The translations under genes were made by a program, and so were the position numbers. This document shows, one piece after another, positions 33,834 through 43,554 of a DNA stretch of 64,000 nt; within the stretch, counting starts at the first letter, position 1, and each line of letters opens with the position of its first letter. Source of the stretch: Bacteroidaceae bacterium (GTDB lineage: Bacteria; Bacteroidota; Bacteroidia; Bacteroidales; Bacteroidaceae). Location: contig JAFSRW010000076.1 in NCBI GenBank assembly GCA_017445925.1, positions 47,793-111,792 on the forward strand, written 5' to 3'. The notes beneath the pieces were generated by a model that saw nothing but the letters and a program-made list of their open reading frames with translations, was not told the DNA's origin and searched no databases.

Positions 33834-34592
33834 ATGAAATTACTGGAAGGAAAGACCGCAATTGTAACTGGTGCGGCACGAGGTATTGGTAAAGCTATAG
33901 CATTAAAATTCGCACAGGAAGGTGCAAACATTGCTTTTACTGATTTGGTATTGAACGATGAGATGGCTGCCGGCATGGAAGCAACCCGTAAAGAAATAGA
34001 GGCTGTTGGCGTTAAATGTCTTGCTTATGCTGGCAACGCTGCCGATTTTGCTGAGACAGAAGAGGTAGTTAAGAAAATTAAGGAGGACTTTGGTACCATA
34101 GATATTTTGGTGAACAATGCAGGTATCACCAAGGATGGTTTGATGCTACGTATGACAGAGCAGCAATGGGATGCTGTCATTAATGTGAACCTGAAGAGTG
34201 CATTCAACTTCATCCATGCCTGCGTTCCCATCATGATGCGTCAGCGTGGTGGTTCCATCATAAATATGGCATCTGTGGTTGGCGTTCATGGTAATGCTGG
34301 TCAGGCAAACTATGCTGCCAGCAAAGCTGGTCTGATTGCATTGGCTAAGAGTGTTGGCCAGGAGATGGGACCCAAGGGTATTCGTGCCAACGCTATTGCC
34401 CCTGGCTTCATAGAAACCGCTATGACAGCTGCTTTACCCGAGGAAGTTCGTCAGGAGTGGGCAAAGAAGATTCCTCTGCGACGTGCAGGTCAGGTAGAAG
34501 ACATTGCCAATACTGCTCTGTATCTGGCTAGCGACCTGTCAAGTTACGTAAGCGGTCAGGTTATTCAGGTTGATGGCGGTATGAATATGTAA
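33834..34592 (+). CDS. fabG: 3-oxoacyl-[acyl-carrier-protein] reductase
   Basis: ATG 33834 gives 252 residues (MKLLEGKTAIVTGAARGIG). Short-chain dehydrogenase of fatty-acid elongation, reducing beta-ketoacyl-ACP with NADPH. Visible motifs: cofactor loop TGAARGIGKAIA, NNAGIT near residue 92, catalytic Ser in NMASVVG, YAASKAG (Tyr-x3-Lys), and FIETAMTAALPEEV. The upstream TTG is ignored. It follows tetR on the same strand, with a heptad repeat between them, and is followed by another repeat and the pseudouridine synthase. Confidence 0.9.
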   Translation: MKLLEGKTAIVTGAARGIGKAIALKFAQEGANIAFTDLVLNDEMAAGMEATRKEIEAVGVKCLAYAGNAADFAETEEVVKKIKEDFGTIDILVNNAGITKDGLMLRMTEQQWDAVINVNLKSAFNFIHACVPIMMRQRGGSIINMASVVGVHGNAGQANYAASKAGLIALAKSVGQEMGPKGIRANAIAPGFIETAMTAALPEEVRQEWAKKIPLRRAGQVEDIANTALYLASDLSSYVSGQVIQVDGGMNM

Positions 34593-34595
34593 AAA

Positions 34596-34633
34596 CAATT
34601 CATAATTTTTAATTCATAATTCTTAATTAAGAG
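34596..34633. repeat. Heptad-type repeat between fabG and the pseudouridine synthase
   Basis: AATTCATAATTTTTAATTCATAATTCTTAATTAAGAG-like units; the TTG start codon of the next gene lies at its end. Confidence 0.75.
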
Positions 34634-35344
34634 TTGAACGTAATCTACGAGGATAATCATATTATTGCTGTAAACAAACAGAGCGGGGAAATCGTTCAGG
34701 GAGACAAGACTGGCGATGTTCCCCTCTCTGATATTCTGAAGGCTTATCTGAAGGAGAAATACAAAAAGCCTGGGAATGTCTATTTAGGTGTGGTTCACCG
34801 ATTGGACAGACCTGTATCAGGCGTAGTACTATTTGCCAAGACTAGCAAAGCCTTACCTCGCCTGAATAAACTTTTTGCCGAACATGAAAAGGTGAAGAAA
34901 ACTTATTGGGCAATTGTCAAAAAAGAAGAGTTAACCAACTCTCAACTATCAACTCTCAACTATCAACTCTCCCAGTGGCATACTCTAACGCATTGGCTCA
35001 CCCGTAATGAAAAAAACAACACGGCACGAGCATACGACCGCGAAGTGCCCAACTCCAAGAAGGCTGTATTAAGATATCGTTTCATAGGACATTCTGACCG
35101 CTACTCCTTAATGGAGGTAGAATTGATGACTGGTCGTCATCACCAAATTAGATGCCAGCTGGCCAAAATAGGCTATCCCATAAAGGGAGACCTGAAATAC
35201 GGTGCTCCACGTAGCAATCCAGACGGTAGTATCTGTCTGCATGCCAGAAAACTGGAGTTGGAACATCCAGTAACACATGAGCCGCTAATCATCACTGCTC
35301 ATGTTCCTCAAAACACACTTTGGAAAGCGTTCTGTCAAGATTAA
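34634..35344 (+). CDS. RluA-family RNA pseudouridine synthase
   Basis: 236 residues. Motifs: IIAVNKQSGEIVQGD, GVVHRLDRPVSGVVLFAKT (catalytic Asp in HRLDRPVSG), KKTYWAIV, LTGRHHQIR-like MTGRHHQIRCQLA. It isomerises uridine in rRNA or tRNA; the target is not assignable. A stop codon two triplets upstream leaves TTG at 34634 as the only usable start, directly after an intergenic repeat. An in-frame heptad repeat (34931-34974, peptide LTNSQLSTLNYQLSQW) is inserted in the loop between KKTYWAIV and LTHWLTRNEKNN. Both features look like the work of the same repeat family. Confidence 0.88.
   Translation: MNVIYEDNHIIAVNKQSGEIVQGDKTGDVPLSDILKAYLKEKYKKPGNVYLGVVHRLDRPVSGVVLFAKTSKALPRLNKLFAEHEKVKKTYWAIVKKEELTNSQLSTLNYQLSQWHTLTHWLTRNEKNNTARAYDREVPNSKKAVLRYRFIGHSDRYSLMEVELMTGRHHQIRCQLAKIGYPIKGDLKYGAPRSNPDGSICLHARKLELEHPVTHEPLIITAHVPQNTLWKAFCQD
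34931..34974 (+). repeat. In-frame heptad repeat inside the pseudouridine synthase gene
   Basis: CTCAACT/ATCAACT/CTCAACT/ATCAACT, period 7, read as NSQLSTLNYQLS. The same peptide core NSQLSTLN occurs in the unrelated lamin-tail protein at 144-218. Confidence 0.85.
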
Positions 35345-35388
35345 CATTTTTTTTCTCTCGCAGAGACCTCTATATAGCAACTTTTCAC

Positions 35389-35396
35389 TACCTTTG
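35389..35396 (+). promoter_or_regulatory. Promoter -7 box for tamB-tamL
   Basis: TACCTTTG, 24 bases before the ATG at 35421. Confidence 0.55.
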
Positions 35397-35420
35397 TACT
35401 GAAATATAGAGGCTTCATTT

Positions 35421-38400
35421 ATGAAACGTGCACTTAAATGGGCAAGCGCCCTTATTCTGACGCCAGTATTGCTAATAGTAATACTCATGGCTGCCTTCTA
35501 TATTCCACCTGTGCAACGTTGGGTAGTAAAAGGAATCAGTGAATATGCAAGTGAACAGAGCGGTCTCGACATTACCATGGAAAAGGCCACCATATCTTTC
35601 CTGTTGGATTTAGATTTACACAATTTGAACGTCAGCGATCATGAGAAAGAGGTGCTGAATGTAGAAAAAGCGGTAGTAGACCTGAACCTATGGCGCATTC
35701 TGGCCCTTAAAATAGGCGTTGAAGCAGTTGAACTGCAAAACGGAAACGTTGACACCCGAGAACTGATAGCTACACTCCGCCTAAAAGGACAGCTAAAAGA
35801 CTTTAACCTAAGGGCTGACAATGTAGACCTTAAGCATAACAATATTATTCTTAACGGAGCCAACATAACAGGGTGCGACCTCGACATTGCCCTAAAAGAC
35901 ACTAACATCATTGATACCACAGAAAGCGTTGTGACATGGGGCTTTGACATAGAAAAGGTCGCCATCAAGGACAGTCGAATTATGCTGCACATGCCCTACG
36001 ACAGTATGATTTTACAAACGGGACTTAAAGAGGCGCTTTTAGAGGATGGTGATATAGATTTGGAACAAGGTATTTATAGGGTAAAGAAACTGAAGATTGT
36101 AGCAGATTCCTTGCATTACGACTTGCCTTATCAGCCTATCCATACAGAAGGGTTCGATCCATCTCACATAGCCTTGTATAATTTCAGCACAGACCTTGAA
36201 AACGCCACATTCAAGCAGGAGGAGAATTACCTATCTGTGAATCTGAAACAACTTCAACTGAAGGAAAGGTGCGGCCTGAACATTGACACGCTACAAGCTA
36301 ACATCATTATGGACAGCACCAGTCTGATGGTTCAAGGCTTAAAACTAGCAACAATGCACAGCCGAGCCAACGGTAATGCTGACATCCACTGGGATGCACT
36401 CAGTCCTCAACCCTCACACCCCAGAAGAGAACTATCAACTGCATTGAGGGCTCGCATAGGACACCAGGACATCCTGGATTTGGTAGGTAACTATCTTCCA
36501 ACCGATCTGAAACGTGTCTATCCAGCACAACCTATGGAATTGGACTTTGCCGTATATGGTAACATCGACAGCATGAACATTGCTGATAGTCGAATAACCA
36601 TTCCTACCGTCATTGATATCCGTACCAACGGCTATACCACTAACCTGATGGACAGCCTGTACATGTCGGCAGTTATGAAGTGGGACATCAAGACTATGAA
36701 TCTGAACTTTGTGACGCAATATTTGGGACTTCACGATGTAAACCTTCCACCCATGACGTTACATGCCGACACCAAACTGAAAGAGTGCAATAAGCTGACA
36801 GCAGATGCACTACTACAGGAAGGAAGAGGCAACATGCATCTTAAGGGTAATATAGACCTGAGCCGCATGGCATATAAGGCTAAGATGCGAATCAACAACA
36901 TGCAGATACATGATTTTCTGCCTCATGACAGTATATATAACCTGACCGCTAAAGCCAGCATACAAGGTGTAGGCACCGACCCTCTTTCGTCCCATACAAG
37001 TTTTGAGACAAGAGCAGATATAGAACACCTTAAATACGCCAGCTGGGATATGGACAGCGTTCAAGTATTGGCAAAGCTGAAACGTGGCGAAGGTAGACTG
37101 GAGATGAATAGCAACAATGATTTGCTTCGCTTACAGGCTTGCGCCGAAACAAGTATTCAGGAAAGAAAGATGAAGGCTTCTAACTTCTATCTGGATCTGA
37201 ACCATATAAACCTTTCAGCATTAGGTTTGGCAAAGAAACGGGTGAAGGCCAGTATGGTTATGCACATGGAGGGTGACTCAGACTTTGAACAGACTCATAA
37301 TCTAACAGGCAGCATGCGTGCTCTGGAAATGGTGGTTAACGATACCATATTCCATCCCGAAGATATGGACGTTTCTGCTCATCTTACGTCCTCCAGTATA
37401 AATGCCAAAGCAGCTGCTGGTGATTTAAAGTTTAGTTTGGTATCAACACAAGGATTGGATTCGCTTCTGGCACGTACTAACAACTTTATGGCTGAGTTGG
37501 ACAGAGAAATAGACAGCCTACGCCTAAATCAAGATACACTAAGAATGCTTCTACCTTATGTGGACATCAATCTGCATAGCGGTCAGAAAAACCCTGTATT
37601 TAATATCCTTAACCACGTCGTTGGATACCAATACAAGGAATTCCACCTTGACCTTAACAGCAATCCTGAAAATGGGCTGAAGGGCGACGGATACATACAC
37701 CATCTGAATACAGGTGCCATTCTGCTTGATACTATAACATGGAACATGAGACACCAGGATGAGGGCGTCAGCATGATGGGCAAGGTGAAAAACGGGCCAA
37801 AGAACAAGGTGGCGTGCTTTGAAAGTACAATTAATGCCAACCTAACCTCTAACGGAGCTGCCGCCCATCTGTTATTCTTAGATGCAAAAGGACTGAAAGG
37901 AATAGACCTTGGTCTACAAGCCGACGTGACCCCTGAAGCGCTGACTGTTCACTTTAAACCCTTGAATCCAATCATCGCCTACAGAAACTTTAAGTTGAAC
38001 CCAGACAACTACATCAGGCTGATAAAGGGCAATAAAGTTAACGCTTTAATCGACCTTTTAGCTGATGACGGCACAGGACTGAAACTGTACTCTACAGATA
38101 ATGAGGAGGCGCAGCAAGATCTCTCGTTAAGTGTAAACAGACTGAACCTGGGCGAACTATCTTCGGTTATCCCTTTCATGCCTATGATAGAAGGATTCCT
38201 GCATGGCGACCTCCACTATATGCAGGCCGACAGTACAATTACCATCTCAACAGATATGACGGTGAGGGGCATGAAATATGAGGGAACAGGTATGGGCGAT
38301 ATAGGTATGAATCTGATTTACCTGCCTAATGCCGACGGCAGTCATTATGTTGATGGTATTGTAACCCAGAACGAGCGCGACATTGCGTATCTGAACGGAA

Positions 38401-40004
38401 AATATTGGGAGAAGAATCAGGAGGGACAGATAGATGCAACAGCCGAGCTGAGCCGACTTCCCTTCAGTCTTGCCAATGCCTTTATGCCACCAGGTACAAT
38501 CAAGATGGCAGGTTATGCATTAGGAAATCTCGGGGTTAAAGGAGCTGTGAGCAATCCCATCTTAACGGGAATCGTTACAACCGACTCGCTATTCATAACA
38601 GCTGGAGACTACAACATCAACCTTCGAATCCCTAATGATACGCTTTACATCAACCAAAGTCATATCGACCTACAGCAAATAAAGGCTTATGCAGCAGGTA
38701 ATAATCCGTTGACGCTGGACGGTAGCATAGACTTCAGCAATCTGGACAATATACAGTTGAACCTGAATATGGCTACCAAGAACTACCAACTGATAAACGC
38801 CCCCAAAACCCGCGATGCGTTGGCTTACGGCAAGGTATTTGTGAATGTTAATAGCAGAATCTGGGGTACATTGGACGACCTGAAAGTTAGAGGTGGGCTT
38901 ACTGTGTTGGGTAACACCGACGTAACTTATGTACTCAAAGATTCTCCTCTAACGGTAGAAGATCATCTGTCAGACTTGGTAACCTTCTGCGACTTTACAG
39001 ACACCTTAACCATAGAGCCTGAGGTAACAGCCGACAAACACATGGATGTTCAGATGAATGTAACCATAGACCCAACCGTTAAGGTACACTGTCTTCTGAG
39101 CGACGATGGTCGCGACCGTATAGAATTGCAAGGTGGCGGAAATATAACCATGACTTACGATTTAGAGAACGAGCTACAAATGTTCGGCCGATACACTATA
39201 GACGAAGGTACCATGCGCTACTCTTTGATGGCCATTCCGCTGAACGACTTTAAAATTGCAGGCGGCAGCTATGTAGAGTTTGTTGGCGATATCATGAATC
39301 CGCGCCTGAACATAGCAGCCAGTGAACGCGTAAAGGCAAGTGTTACGGAAAACAGTGTGCCTAAAAACGTAGCATTCGATGTCGGCTTGAAAATAACCCA
39401 AACGCTGGATAATATGGGATTACAGTTTACACTGGACGCTCCCGAAGATATGACGGTTCAGAACGAACTCACCGCTATGTCAGAGGAAGAACGCGGACGT
39501 ATTGCCGTTACCATGTTGGTAACAGGTATGTACCTGAACGACAACAGCGATATGCAGGGTGGGTTCAACGCATCCAACACCATGAACGCCTATCTGCAGG
39601 GGGCTATCAACAATCTGGCTGGCCAAGCCCTAAGTAACTCCGTCGACTTGAACTTCGGAATAGAAAACAGCACTCACCAAGGTGGAGAACAGACTACAGA
39701 CTACAGCTTCAGTTTCAGAAAACGTTTCTGGGGTAACAGAGTCAGCATCATCATCGGTGGAAAGATAAGTACAGGAAAGAATGCCGTCAATAATGGCGAG
39801 ACAATTATTGACAATGTGGCAATGGAATACAGGTTGGACAAAAATTCATCCAGATACGTTCGTTTGTTCTACAACAGGAATTACGAGTCATTGTTGGATG
39901 GCGAAATCACAGAAATGGGAGCCGGCCTTGTATTGAAGAAGCGAGCCGAGCACTTGCGCGATTTGTTCATTTTCCGTAACAGGAAGAAAGAAAAGGCAAA
40001 ATGA
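35421..40004 (+). CDS. tamB: Translocation and assembly module protein TamB
   Basis: 1527 residues. One N-terminal membrane anchor (ALILTPVLLIVILMAAFYIPP), then a very long repetitive beta-strand region of AsmA/TamB type (for example ISFLLDLDLHNLNVSDHEKEVLNVEKAVVDLNL) and the conserved C-terminal TamB domain (about 1180-1500: EVTADKHMDVQMNVTIDP, GRYTIDEGTMRYSLMAIPLNDFKIAGGSYVEF, SVDLNFGIENS). TamB forms a periplasm-spanning groove linked to outer-membrane biogenesis or lipid transfer. Its last four bases overlap the start of the TamA-like lipoprotein, forming a two-gene operon. Confidence 0.9.
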   Translation: MKRALKWASALILTPVLLIVILMAAFYIPPVQRWVVKGISEYASEQSGLDITMEKATISFLLDLDLHNLNVSDHEKEVLNVEKAVVDLNLWRILALKIGVEAVELQNGNVDTRELIATLRLKGQLKDFNLRADNVDLKHNNIILNGANITGCDLDIALKDTNIIDTTESVVTWGFDIEKVAIKDSRIMLHMPYDSMILQTGLKEALLEDGDIDLEQGIYRVKKLKIVADSLHYDLPYQPIHTEGFDPSHIALYNFSTDLENATFKQEENYLSVNLKQLQLKERCGLNIDTLQANIIMDSTSLMVQGLKLATMHSRANGNADIHWDALSPQPSHPRRELSTALRARIGHQDILDLVGNYLPTDLKRVYPAQPMELDFAVYGNIDSMNIADSRITIPTVIDIRTNGYTTNLMDSLYMSAVMKWDIKTMNLNFVTQYLGLHDVNLPPMTLHADTKLKECNKLTADALLQEGRGNMHLKGNIDLSRMAYKAKMRINNMQIHDFLPHDSIYNLTAKASIQGVGTDPLSSHTSFETRADIEHLKYASWDMDSVQVLAKLKRGEGRLEMNSNNDLLRLQACAETSIQERKMKASNFYLDLNHINLSALGLAKKRVKASMVMHMEGDSDFEQTHNLTGSMRALEMVVNDTIFHPEDMDVSAHLTSSSINAKAAAGDLKFSLVSTQGLDSLLARTNNFMAELDREIDSLRLNQDTLRMLLPYVDINLHSGQKNPVFNILNHVVGYQYKEFHLDLNSNPENGLKGDGYIHHLNTGAILLDTITWNMRHQDEGVSMMGKVKNGPKNKVACFESTINANLTSNGAAAHLLFLDAKGLKGIDLGLQADVTPEALTVHFKPLNPIIAYRNFKLNPDNYIRLIKGNKVNALIDLLADDGTGLKLYSTDNEEAQQDLSLSVNRLNLGELSSVIPFMPMIEGFLHGDLHYMQADSTITISTDMTVRGMKYEGTGMGDIGMNLIYLPNADGSHYVDGIVTQNERDIAYLNGKYWEKNQEGQIDATAELSRLPFSLANAFMPPGTIKMAGYALGNLGVKGAVSNPILTGIVTTDSLFITAGDYNINLRIPNDTLYINQSHIDLQQIKAYAAGNNPLTLDGSIDFSNLDNIQLNLNMATKNYQLINAPKTRDALAYGKVFVNVNSRIWGTLDDLKVRGGLTVLGNTDVTYVLKDSPLTVEDHLSDLVTFCDFTDTLTIEPEVTADKHMDVQMNVTIDPTVKVHCLLSDDGRDRIELQGGGNITMTYDLENELQMFGRYTIDEGTMRYSLMAIPLNDFKIAGGSYVEFVGDIMNPRLNIAASERVKASVTENSVPKNVAFDVGLKITQTLDNMGLQFTLDAPEDMTVQNELTAMSEEERGRIAVTMLVTGMYLNDNSDMQGGFNASNTMNAYLQGAINNLAGQALSNSVDLNFGIENSTHQGGEQTTDYSFSFRKRFWGNRVSIIIGGKISTGKNAVNNGETIIDNVAMEYRLDKNSSRYVRLFYNRNYESLLDGEITEMGAGLVLKKRAEHLRDLFIFRNRKKEKAK

Positions 40005-42457
40005 AAAAACTCTTTATATTCATATCTGTATCATTTTTACTGACAGCATGTTATACAACAAAGAATCTGCCAGAAGATGAGGTGTTGTACCGAGGCATTA
40101 AGAAACTTGACTACGATGCGCAGCCAAAACGTACGCCCTCACAACAAGAGGGCGTGATAACAGCTTTGGCAGATGCATATAGTACTGTTGAGGGACTGCT
40201 TACAGGAGATGCCAACGTGCTAAGGAGTGAAGAGGAAAACAAGGAGGAGCTAAAAGACAGCCTAAAGAAATCGGACAAAATTGATGCTGCAAACTATGAG
40301 ACAGCCAAGGAAGAAATAAAGGCAGCACTTGCCTACTCGCCTAACGGAGCTATTATGGGAAGCAGCTATTATACACACCCCTTCCCAATTAGACTTTGGA
40401 TATACAATAAATATGTTAACAGTACCAGTAAGTTTGGGCATTGGATGATGAATCATTTTGCCGCCACACCTGTATATGTAAGCAGCGTGAATCCAAAGGT
40501 CAGAAGTGCCGTTGCACATAATGCTTTGAGGAACTACGGATACTTCCGCAACAAAGTAACGTATGATACCATCCCCCTTCCCAATCCCAAGAAGGCTAAG
40601 ATTTCCTATCATGTAATGCCTGGTCCCGTGTTCCATCTCGACACTATCAAGTACCTACCCTTCTACCACCAGGCCGACAGCATTATTCAGTCAACCATGA
40701 GTGGAAGTATGCTCAAGCAGGGCGAGCCCTTTAGCACAGCTAACCTTGAAGCAGAGCGCAACCGTCTGCATAAGGAATTCCGTAACAACGGCTACTTCTA
40801 CCATAGGCCCAACTACATATCGTTTAGGGCGGACACCTTAATGATTCCACAGAAGGTGCAGTTACAGGTAGCTCCCCTGCCCGAGACACCTGCACAGGCT
40901 AAACATCCGTATTATCTGGGTAATACCCGCATCAACATCTATAAGTATAACATGTTCCATCTTACAGACAGTATGACATTCAGAGGCCAGACATACGCCT
41001 ACAGCAACACAGAAAAGAAGCCCCCTCTGAAATTACGAGCCATTCTGCCTAATCTCTTTATGAAGAAGGGAGAGTTGTACCAACAGAGAAATAATGATGT
41101 AACATTGCAGAAACTCTCTGACATGGATGTATTTTCATCTGTTCGCGTGAATTACGTACCAAGGGATACCACATTAAGCAACGACACACTGGATGTGGTG
41201 GTTTCAGCCATGCTGGACAAACCCTTCGATGCTGAATTCGAGGGAAAAGTTACCAACAAGAGCAACAACTACGTAGGGCCAGGTTTAAGTTTCGGCATGC
41301 GTAAACGAAACGCCTTCCGTGGTGCAGAGACATTAGGTCTGAACGTATGGGGCTCGTACGAATGGCAGACTGGAGCCCACTTGGAGGATAAAGGTTCCCT
41401 AATCAACTCATTCGAGCTCGGCGCATCTGCTTCACTAAACTACCCCAGGCTGTTATTCTTTGGATTAGGAAAGAAACTATGGCGAAGATCTATCTCTAGC
41501 ACCAATTTTGAACTGAACGCACGATGGGTTAACAGAGCCCGGTATTTTAGTCGAGTTTCGTTTGGTGCCTCAGTCTCCTATACCCTACAGCGAAAGAAAA
41601 ACATAAAGCATGAGTTTACCCCATTTAGTCTAACCTATGACCTTATGCTAAGCAGTACGGAGAAGTTCGACTCTATCATCCGGGCCAACCCTGCCTTGTA
41701 CGTATCTATGCGCGACCAGTTCATACCCAGCATGGAATACACCTTTACATGGAGAAAAGAAAAGAACAAGCAGCAACAGACGCTGAAGATTAACCTAAAA
41801 GAAGCCGGAAACGTAACATCAGGCATTTATGCCATCTTTGGCGATGGATTCAACAAACAGGGTAAGGAACTCTTTGGCGTACCGTTTGCCCAGTTTATTA
41901 AGGGCTCTGTTCAGTACACACGCCAGTTCCCGCTTACCACCCGTACCTGTCTGGCAACACGTTTATATGCCGGCATTGTATATAGCTACGGCAATGCCCT
42001 GTCGGCACCCTACAACGACCTCTTTTCTATTGGTGGAGCCAATAGCATCAGGGCATTTGCTATCAGAAGTATAGGTCCCGGTTCCTACCACCCGGCCAAA
42101 AGTACCTATTCCTATATCGACGAGACGGGAGACCTGAAGCTGGAGGCCAACCTGGAATACCGTTTCCCTATTATTGCCAACCTGTACGGAGCTGCCTTCA
42201 TAGATGCCGGTAACGTATGGCTGATACGCGAGAACGAAAAACAGCCTGGCGGTAAGATCAATATGTCAGAATTCGGCAAGACCATAGCATTGGGTACAGG
42301 TGTCGGACTACGCTATGATTTGGACTTCCTGGTTATCCGTTTCGATTTGGGAATTGGAATTCATGCCCCCTACGATACAGGAAAATCGGGTTATTACAAT
42401 ATGCCCAGTTTTGGCAAATCGTTAGGCTATCATTTAGCCATTGGCTATCCGTTCTAA
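40001..42457 (+). CDS. tamL: BamA/TamA-family outer-membrane lipoprotein (TamL-like)
   Basis: 818 residues. Lipobox LLTAC (Cys17) followed by YTTKNLPEDEVLYRGIKKL. Residues about 170-390 hold POTRA-like repeats; from about 400 to 818 the Omp85 barrel with AEFEGKVTNKSNNYVGPGLSFGMRKRNAFRGAE, the late GGANSIRAFAIRSIGPGSY segment and the end GYHLAIGYPF. A lipid-anchored TamA relative paired with TamB is the described Bacteroidetes arrangement (TamL). ATGA overlap with tamB. It inserts or assembles outer-membrane components; substrates in this phylum are not settled. Confidence 0.88.
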   Translation: MKKLFIFISVSFLLTACYTTKNLPEDEVLYRGIKKLDYDAQPKRTPSQQEGVITALADAYSTVEGLLTGDANVLRSEEENKEELKDSLKKSDKIDAANYETAKEEIKAALAYSPNGAIMGSSYYTHPFPIRLWIYNKYVNSTSKFGHWMMNHFAATPVYVSSVNPKVRSAVAHNALRNYGYFRNKVTYDTIPLPNPKKAKISYHVMPGPVFHLDTIKYLPFYHQADSIIQSTMSGSMLKQGEPFSTANLEAERNRLHKEFRNNGYFYHRPNYISFRADTLMIPQKVQLQVAPLPETPAQAKHPYYLGNTRINIYKYNMFHLTDSMTFRGQTYAYSNTEKKPPLKLRAILPNLFMKKGELYQQRNNDVTLQKLSDMDVFSSVRVNYVPRDTTLSNDTLDVVVSAMLDKPFDAEFEGKVTNKSNNYVGPGLSFGMRKRNAFRGAETLGLNVWGSYEWQTGAHLEDKGSLINSFELGASASLNYPRLLFFGLGKKLWRRSISSTNFELNARWVNRARYFSRVSFGASVSYTLQRKKNIKHEFTPFSLTYDLMLSSTEKFDSIIRANPALYVSMRDQFIPSMEYTFTWRKEKNKQQQTLKINLKEAGNVTSGIYAIFGDGFNKQGKELFGVPFAQFIKGSVQYTRQFPLTTRTCLATRLYAGIVYSYGNALSAPYNDLFSIGGANSIRAFAIRSIGPGSYHPAKSTYSYIDETGDLKLEANLEYRFPIIANLYGAAFIDAGNVWLIRENEKQPGGKINMSEFGKTIALGTGVGLRYDLDFLVIRFDLGIGIHAPYDTGKSGYYNMPSFGKSLGYHLAIGYPF

Positions 42458-42521
42458 GCCAAAACGGGTAAAAGAAAGAACATTTTTTGACCCAAAAAGA
42501 CAGAAATTCATAAAATTATTG

Positions 42522-42529
42522 TACATTTG
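42522..42529 (+). promoter_or_regulatory. Promoter -7 box for the nucleotidyltransferase gene
   Basis: TACATTTG, 44 bases before the ATG at 42574. Confidence 0.55.
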
Positions 42530-42573
42530 CCGACAATGAATTTATTAACATTAACAAATATACAAGAATAAAC

Positions 42574-43488
42574 ATGAAACCCACATTGTTTCTTTTGGCT
42601 GCCGGTATGGGAAGCCGTTATGGTGGTCTAAAGCAGTTAGACACATTAGGTCCTCAGGGACAGAGTATTATGGACTACAGCATCTATGATGCTATTCAGG
42701 CAGGATTCGGTAAGATTGTATGGGTCATCCGCAAGGACTTTGAGGAGCAGTTCCGTACCCAGATTCTTGCCAAATATGAGGGACATGTTCCTTGCGAGCT
42801 CTGCTTCCAGAGTCTGGATGCACTGCCTGAAGGTTTCACCGTTCCTGAAGGACGTCAGAAACCTTGGGGAACTAACCACGCTGTTCTCATGGGTAAGGAC
42901 ATCATCAAGGAACCCTTTGCCGTACTGAACTGCGACGACTTCTATGATCGTGACGCCTTCATGGTAATGGGTAAGTTCCTCTCCGAGCTCCCCGAGGGCA
43001 GTAAAGGCAAGTACGCTATGGTAGGCTTCAGCGTAAGTAACACGTTAAGCGAAAGCGGTACTGTTAGTCGTGGTATCTGCGAGAACGATGAGAAGACCCA
43101 CTTCCTCACCAGCGTTGTTGAGCGTACCAAGATAGAGCGCCGTAACGGAGTTGTTCAGTATCTCGACGAGAACGACCAATGGGTATCTATCCCCGACAAC
43201 ACCCCCTGCAGCATGAACTTCTGGGGATTCACCCCCGACTACTTCTGCTATAGCGAAGAGTATTTCAAGCAGTTCCTTTCCGATCCTAAGAATCAGGAGA
43301 ACCTGAAGGCCGAGTTCTTCATTCCTCTGATGGTAGACAACCTGATTAAGAGAGGCGAAGCAACCTGCGAGGTATTACCCACTACCAGTAAGTGGTTTGG
43401 TGTAACCTACCCCGAGGATCGTCCCGAAGTAGTAGCCAAACTTGCTAAGTTGCACGCCGACGGTCAGTACCCTGATCAGATGTTCTAA
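42574..43488 (+). CDS. Sugar-phosphate nucleotidyltransferase-like protein
   Basis: 304 residues. The N-terminal motif LLAAGMGSRYGGLKQLDTLG fits the G-x-G-x-R...K signature of NTP-transferase enzymes (GalU/RmlA fold), and NCDDFYDRDAF holds the metal-binding Asp. The rest (PWGTNHAVLMGKDI, CSMNFWGFTPDYF, TSKWFGVTYPEDRPEV) is typical of a Bacteroidetes family of this fold whose sugar is not fixed. It has its own promoter and a terminator at 43516-43545, so it appears monocistronic. It could supply an activated sugar for envelope glycans. Confidence 0.8.
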   Translation: MKPTLFLLAAGMGSRYGGLKQLDTLGPQGQSIMDYSIYDAIQAGFGKIVWVIRKDFEEQFRTQILAKYEGHVPCELCFQSLDALPEGFTVPEGRQKPWGTNHAVLMGKDIIKEPFAVLNCDDFYDRDAFMVMGKFLSELPEGSKGKYAMVGFSVSNTLSESGTVSRGICENDEKTHFLTSVVERTKIERRNGVVQYLDENDQWVSIPDNTPCSMNFWGFTPDYFCYSEEYFKQFLSDPKNQENLKAEFFIPLMVDNLIKRGEATCEVLPTTSKWFGVTYPEDRPEVVAKLAKLHADGQYPDQMF

Positions 43489-43515
43489 CATTAAACATTA
43501 TTTTATAAAAGAAAC

Positions 43516-43545
43516 CACCGCAGCATAACTACGGTGTTTTTTTTT
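43516..43545 (+). terminator. Terminator after the nucleotidyltransferase gene
   Basis: CACCG (43516-43520) pairs with CGGTG (43532-43536), with an 11-base loop, followed by nine T. Confidence 0.8.
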
Positions 43546-43554
43546 GCTTTATAT

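Noticed and set aside
36395-36445. Possible further in-frame heptad repeat in tamB (CCTCAACCCTCACACCCC)
   Set aside because: Only one or two degenerate units; periodicity is too weak to separate from chance.
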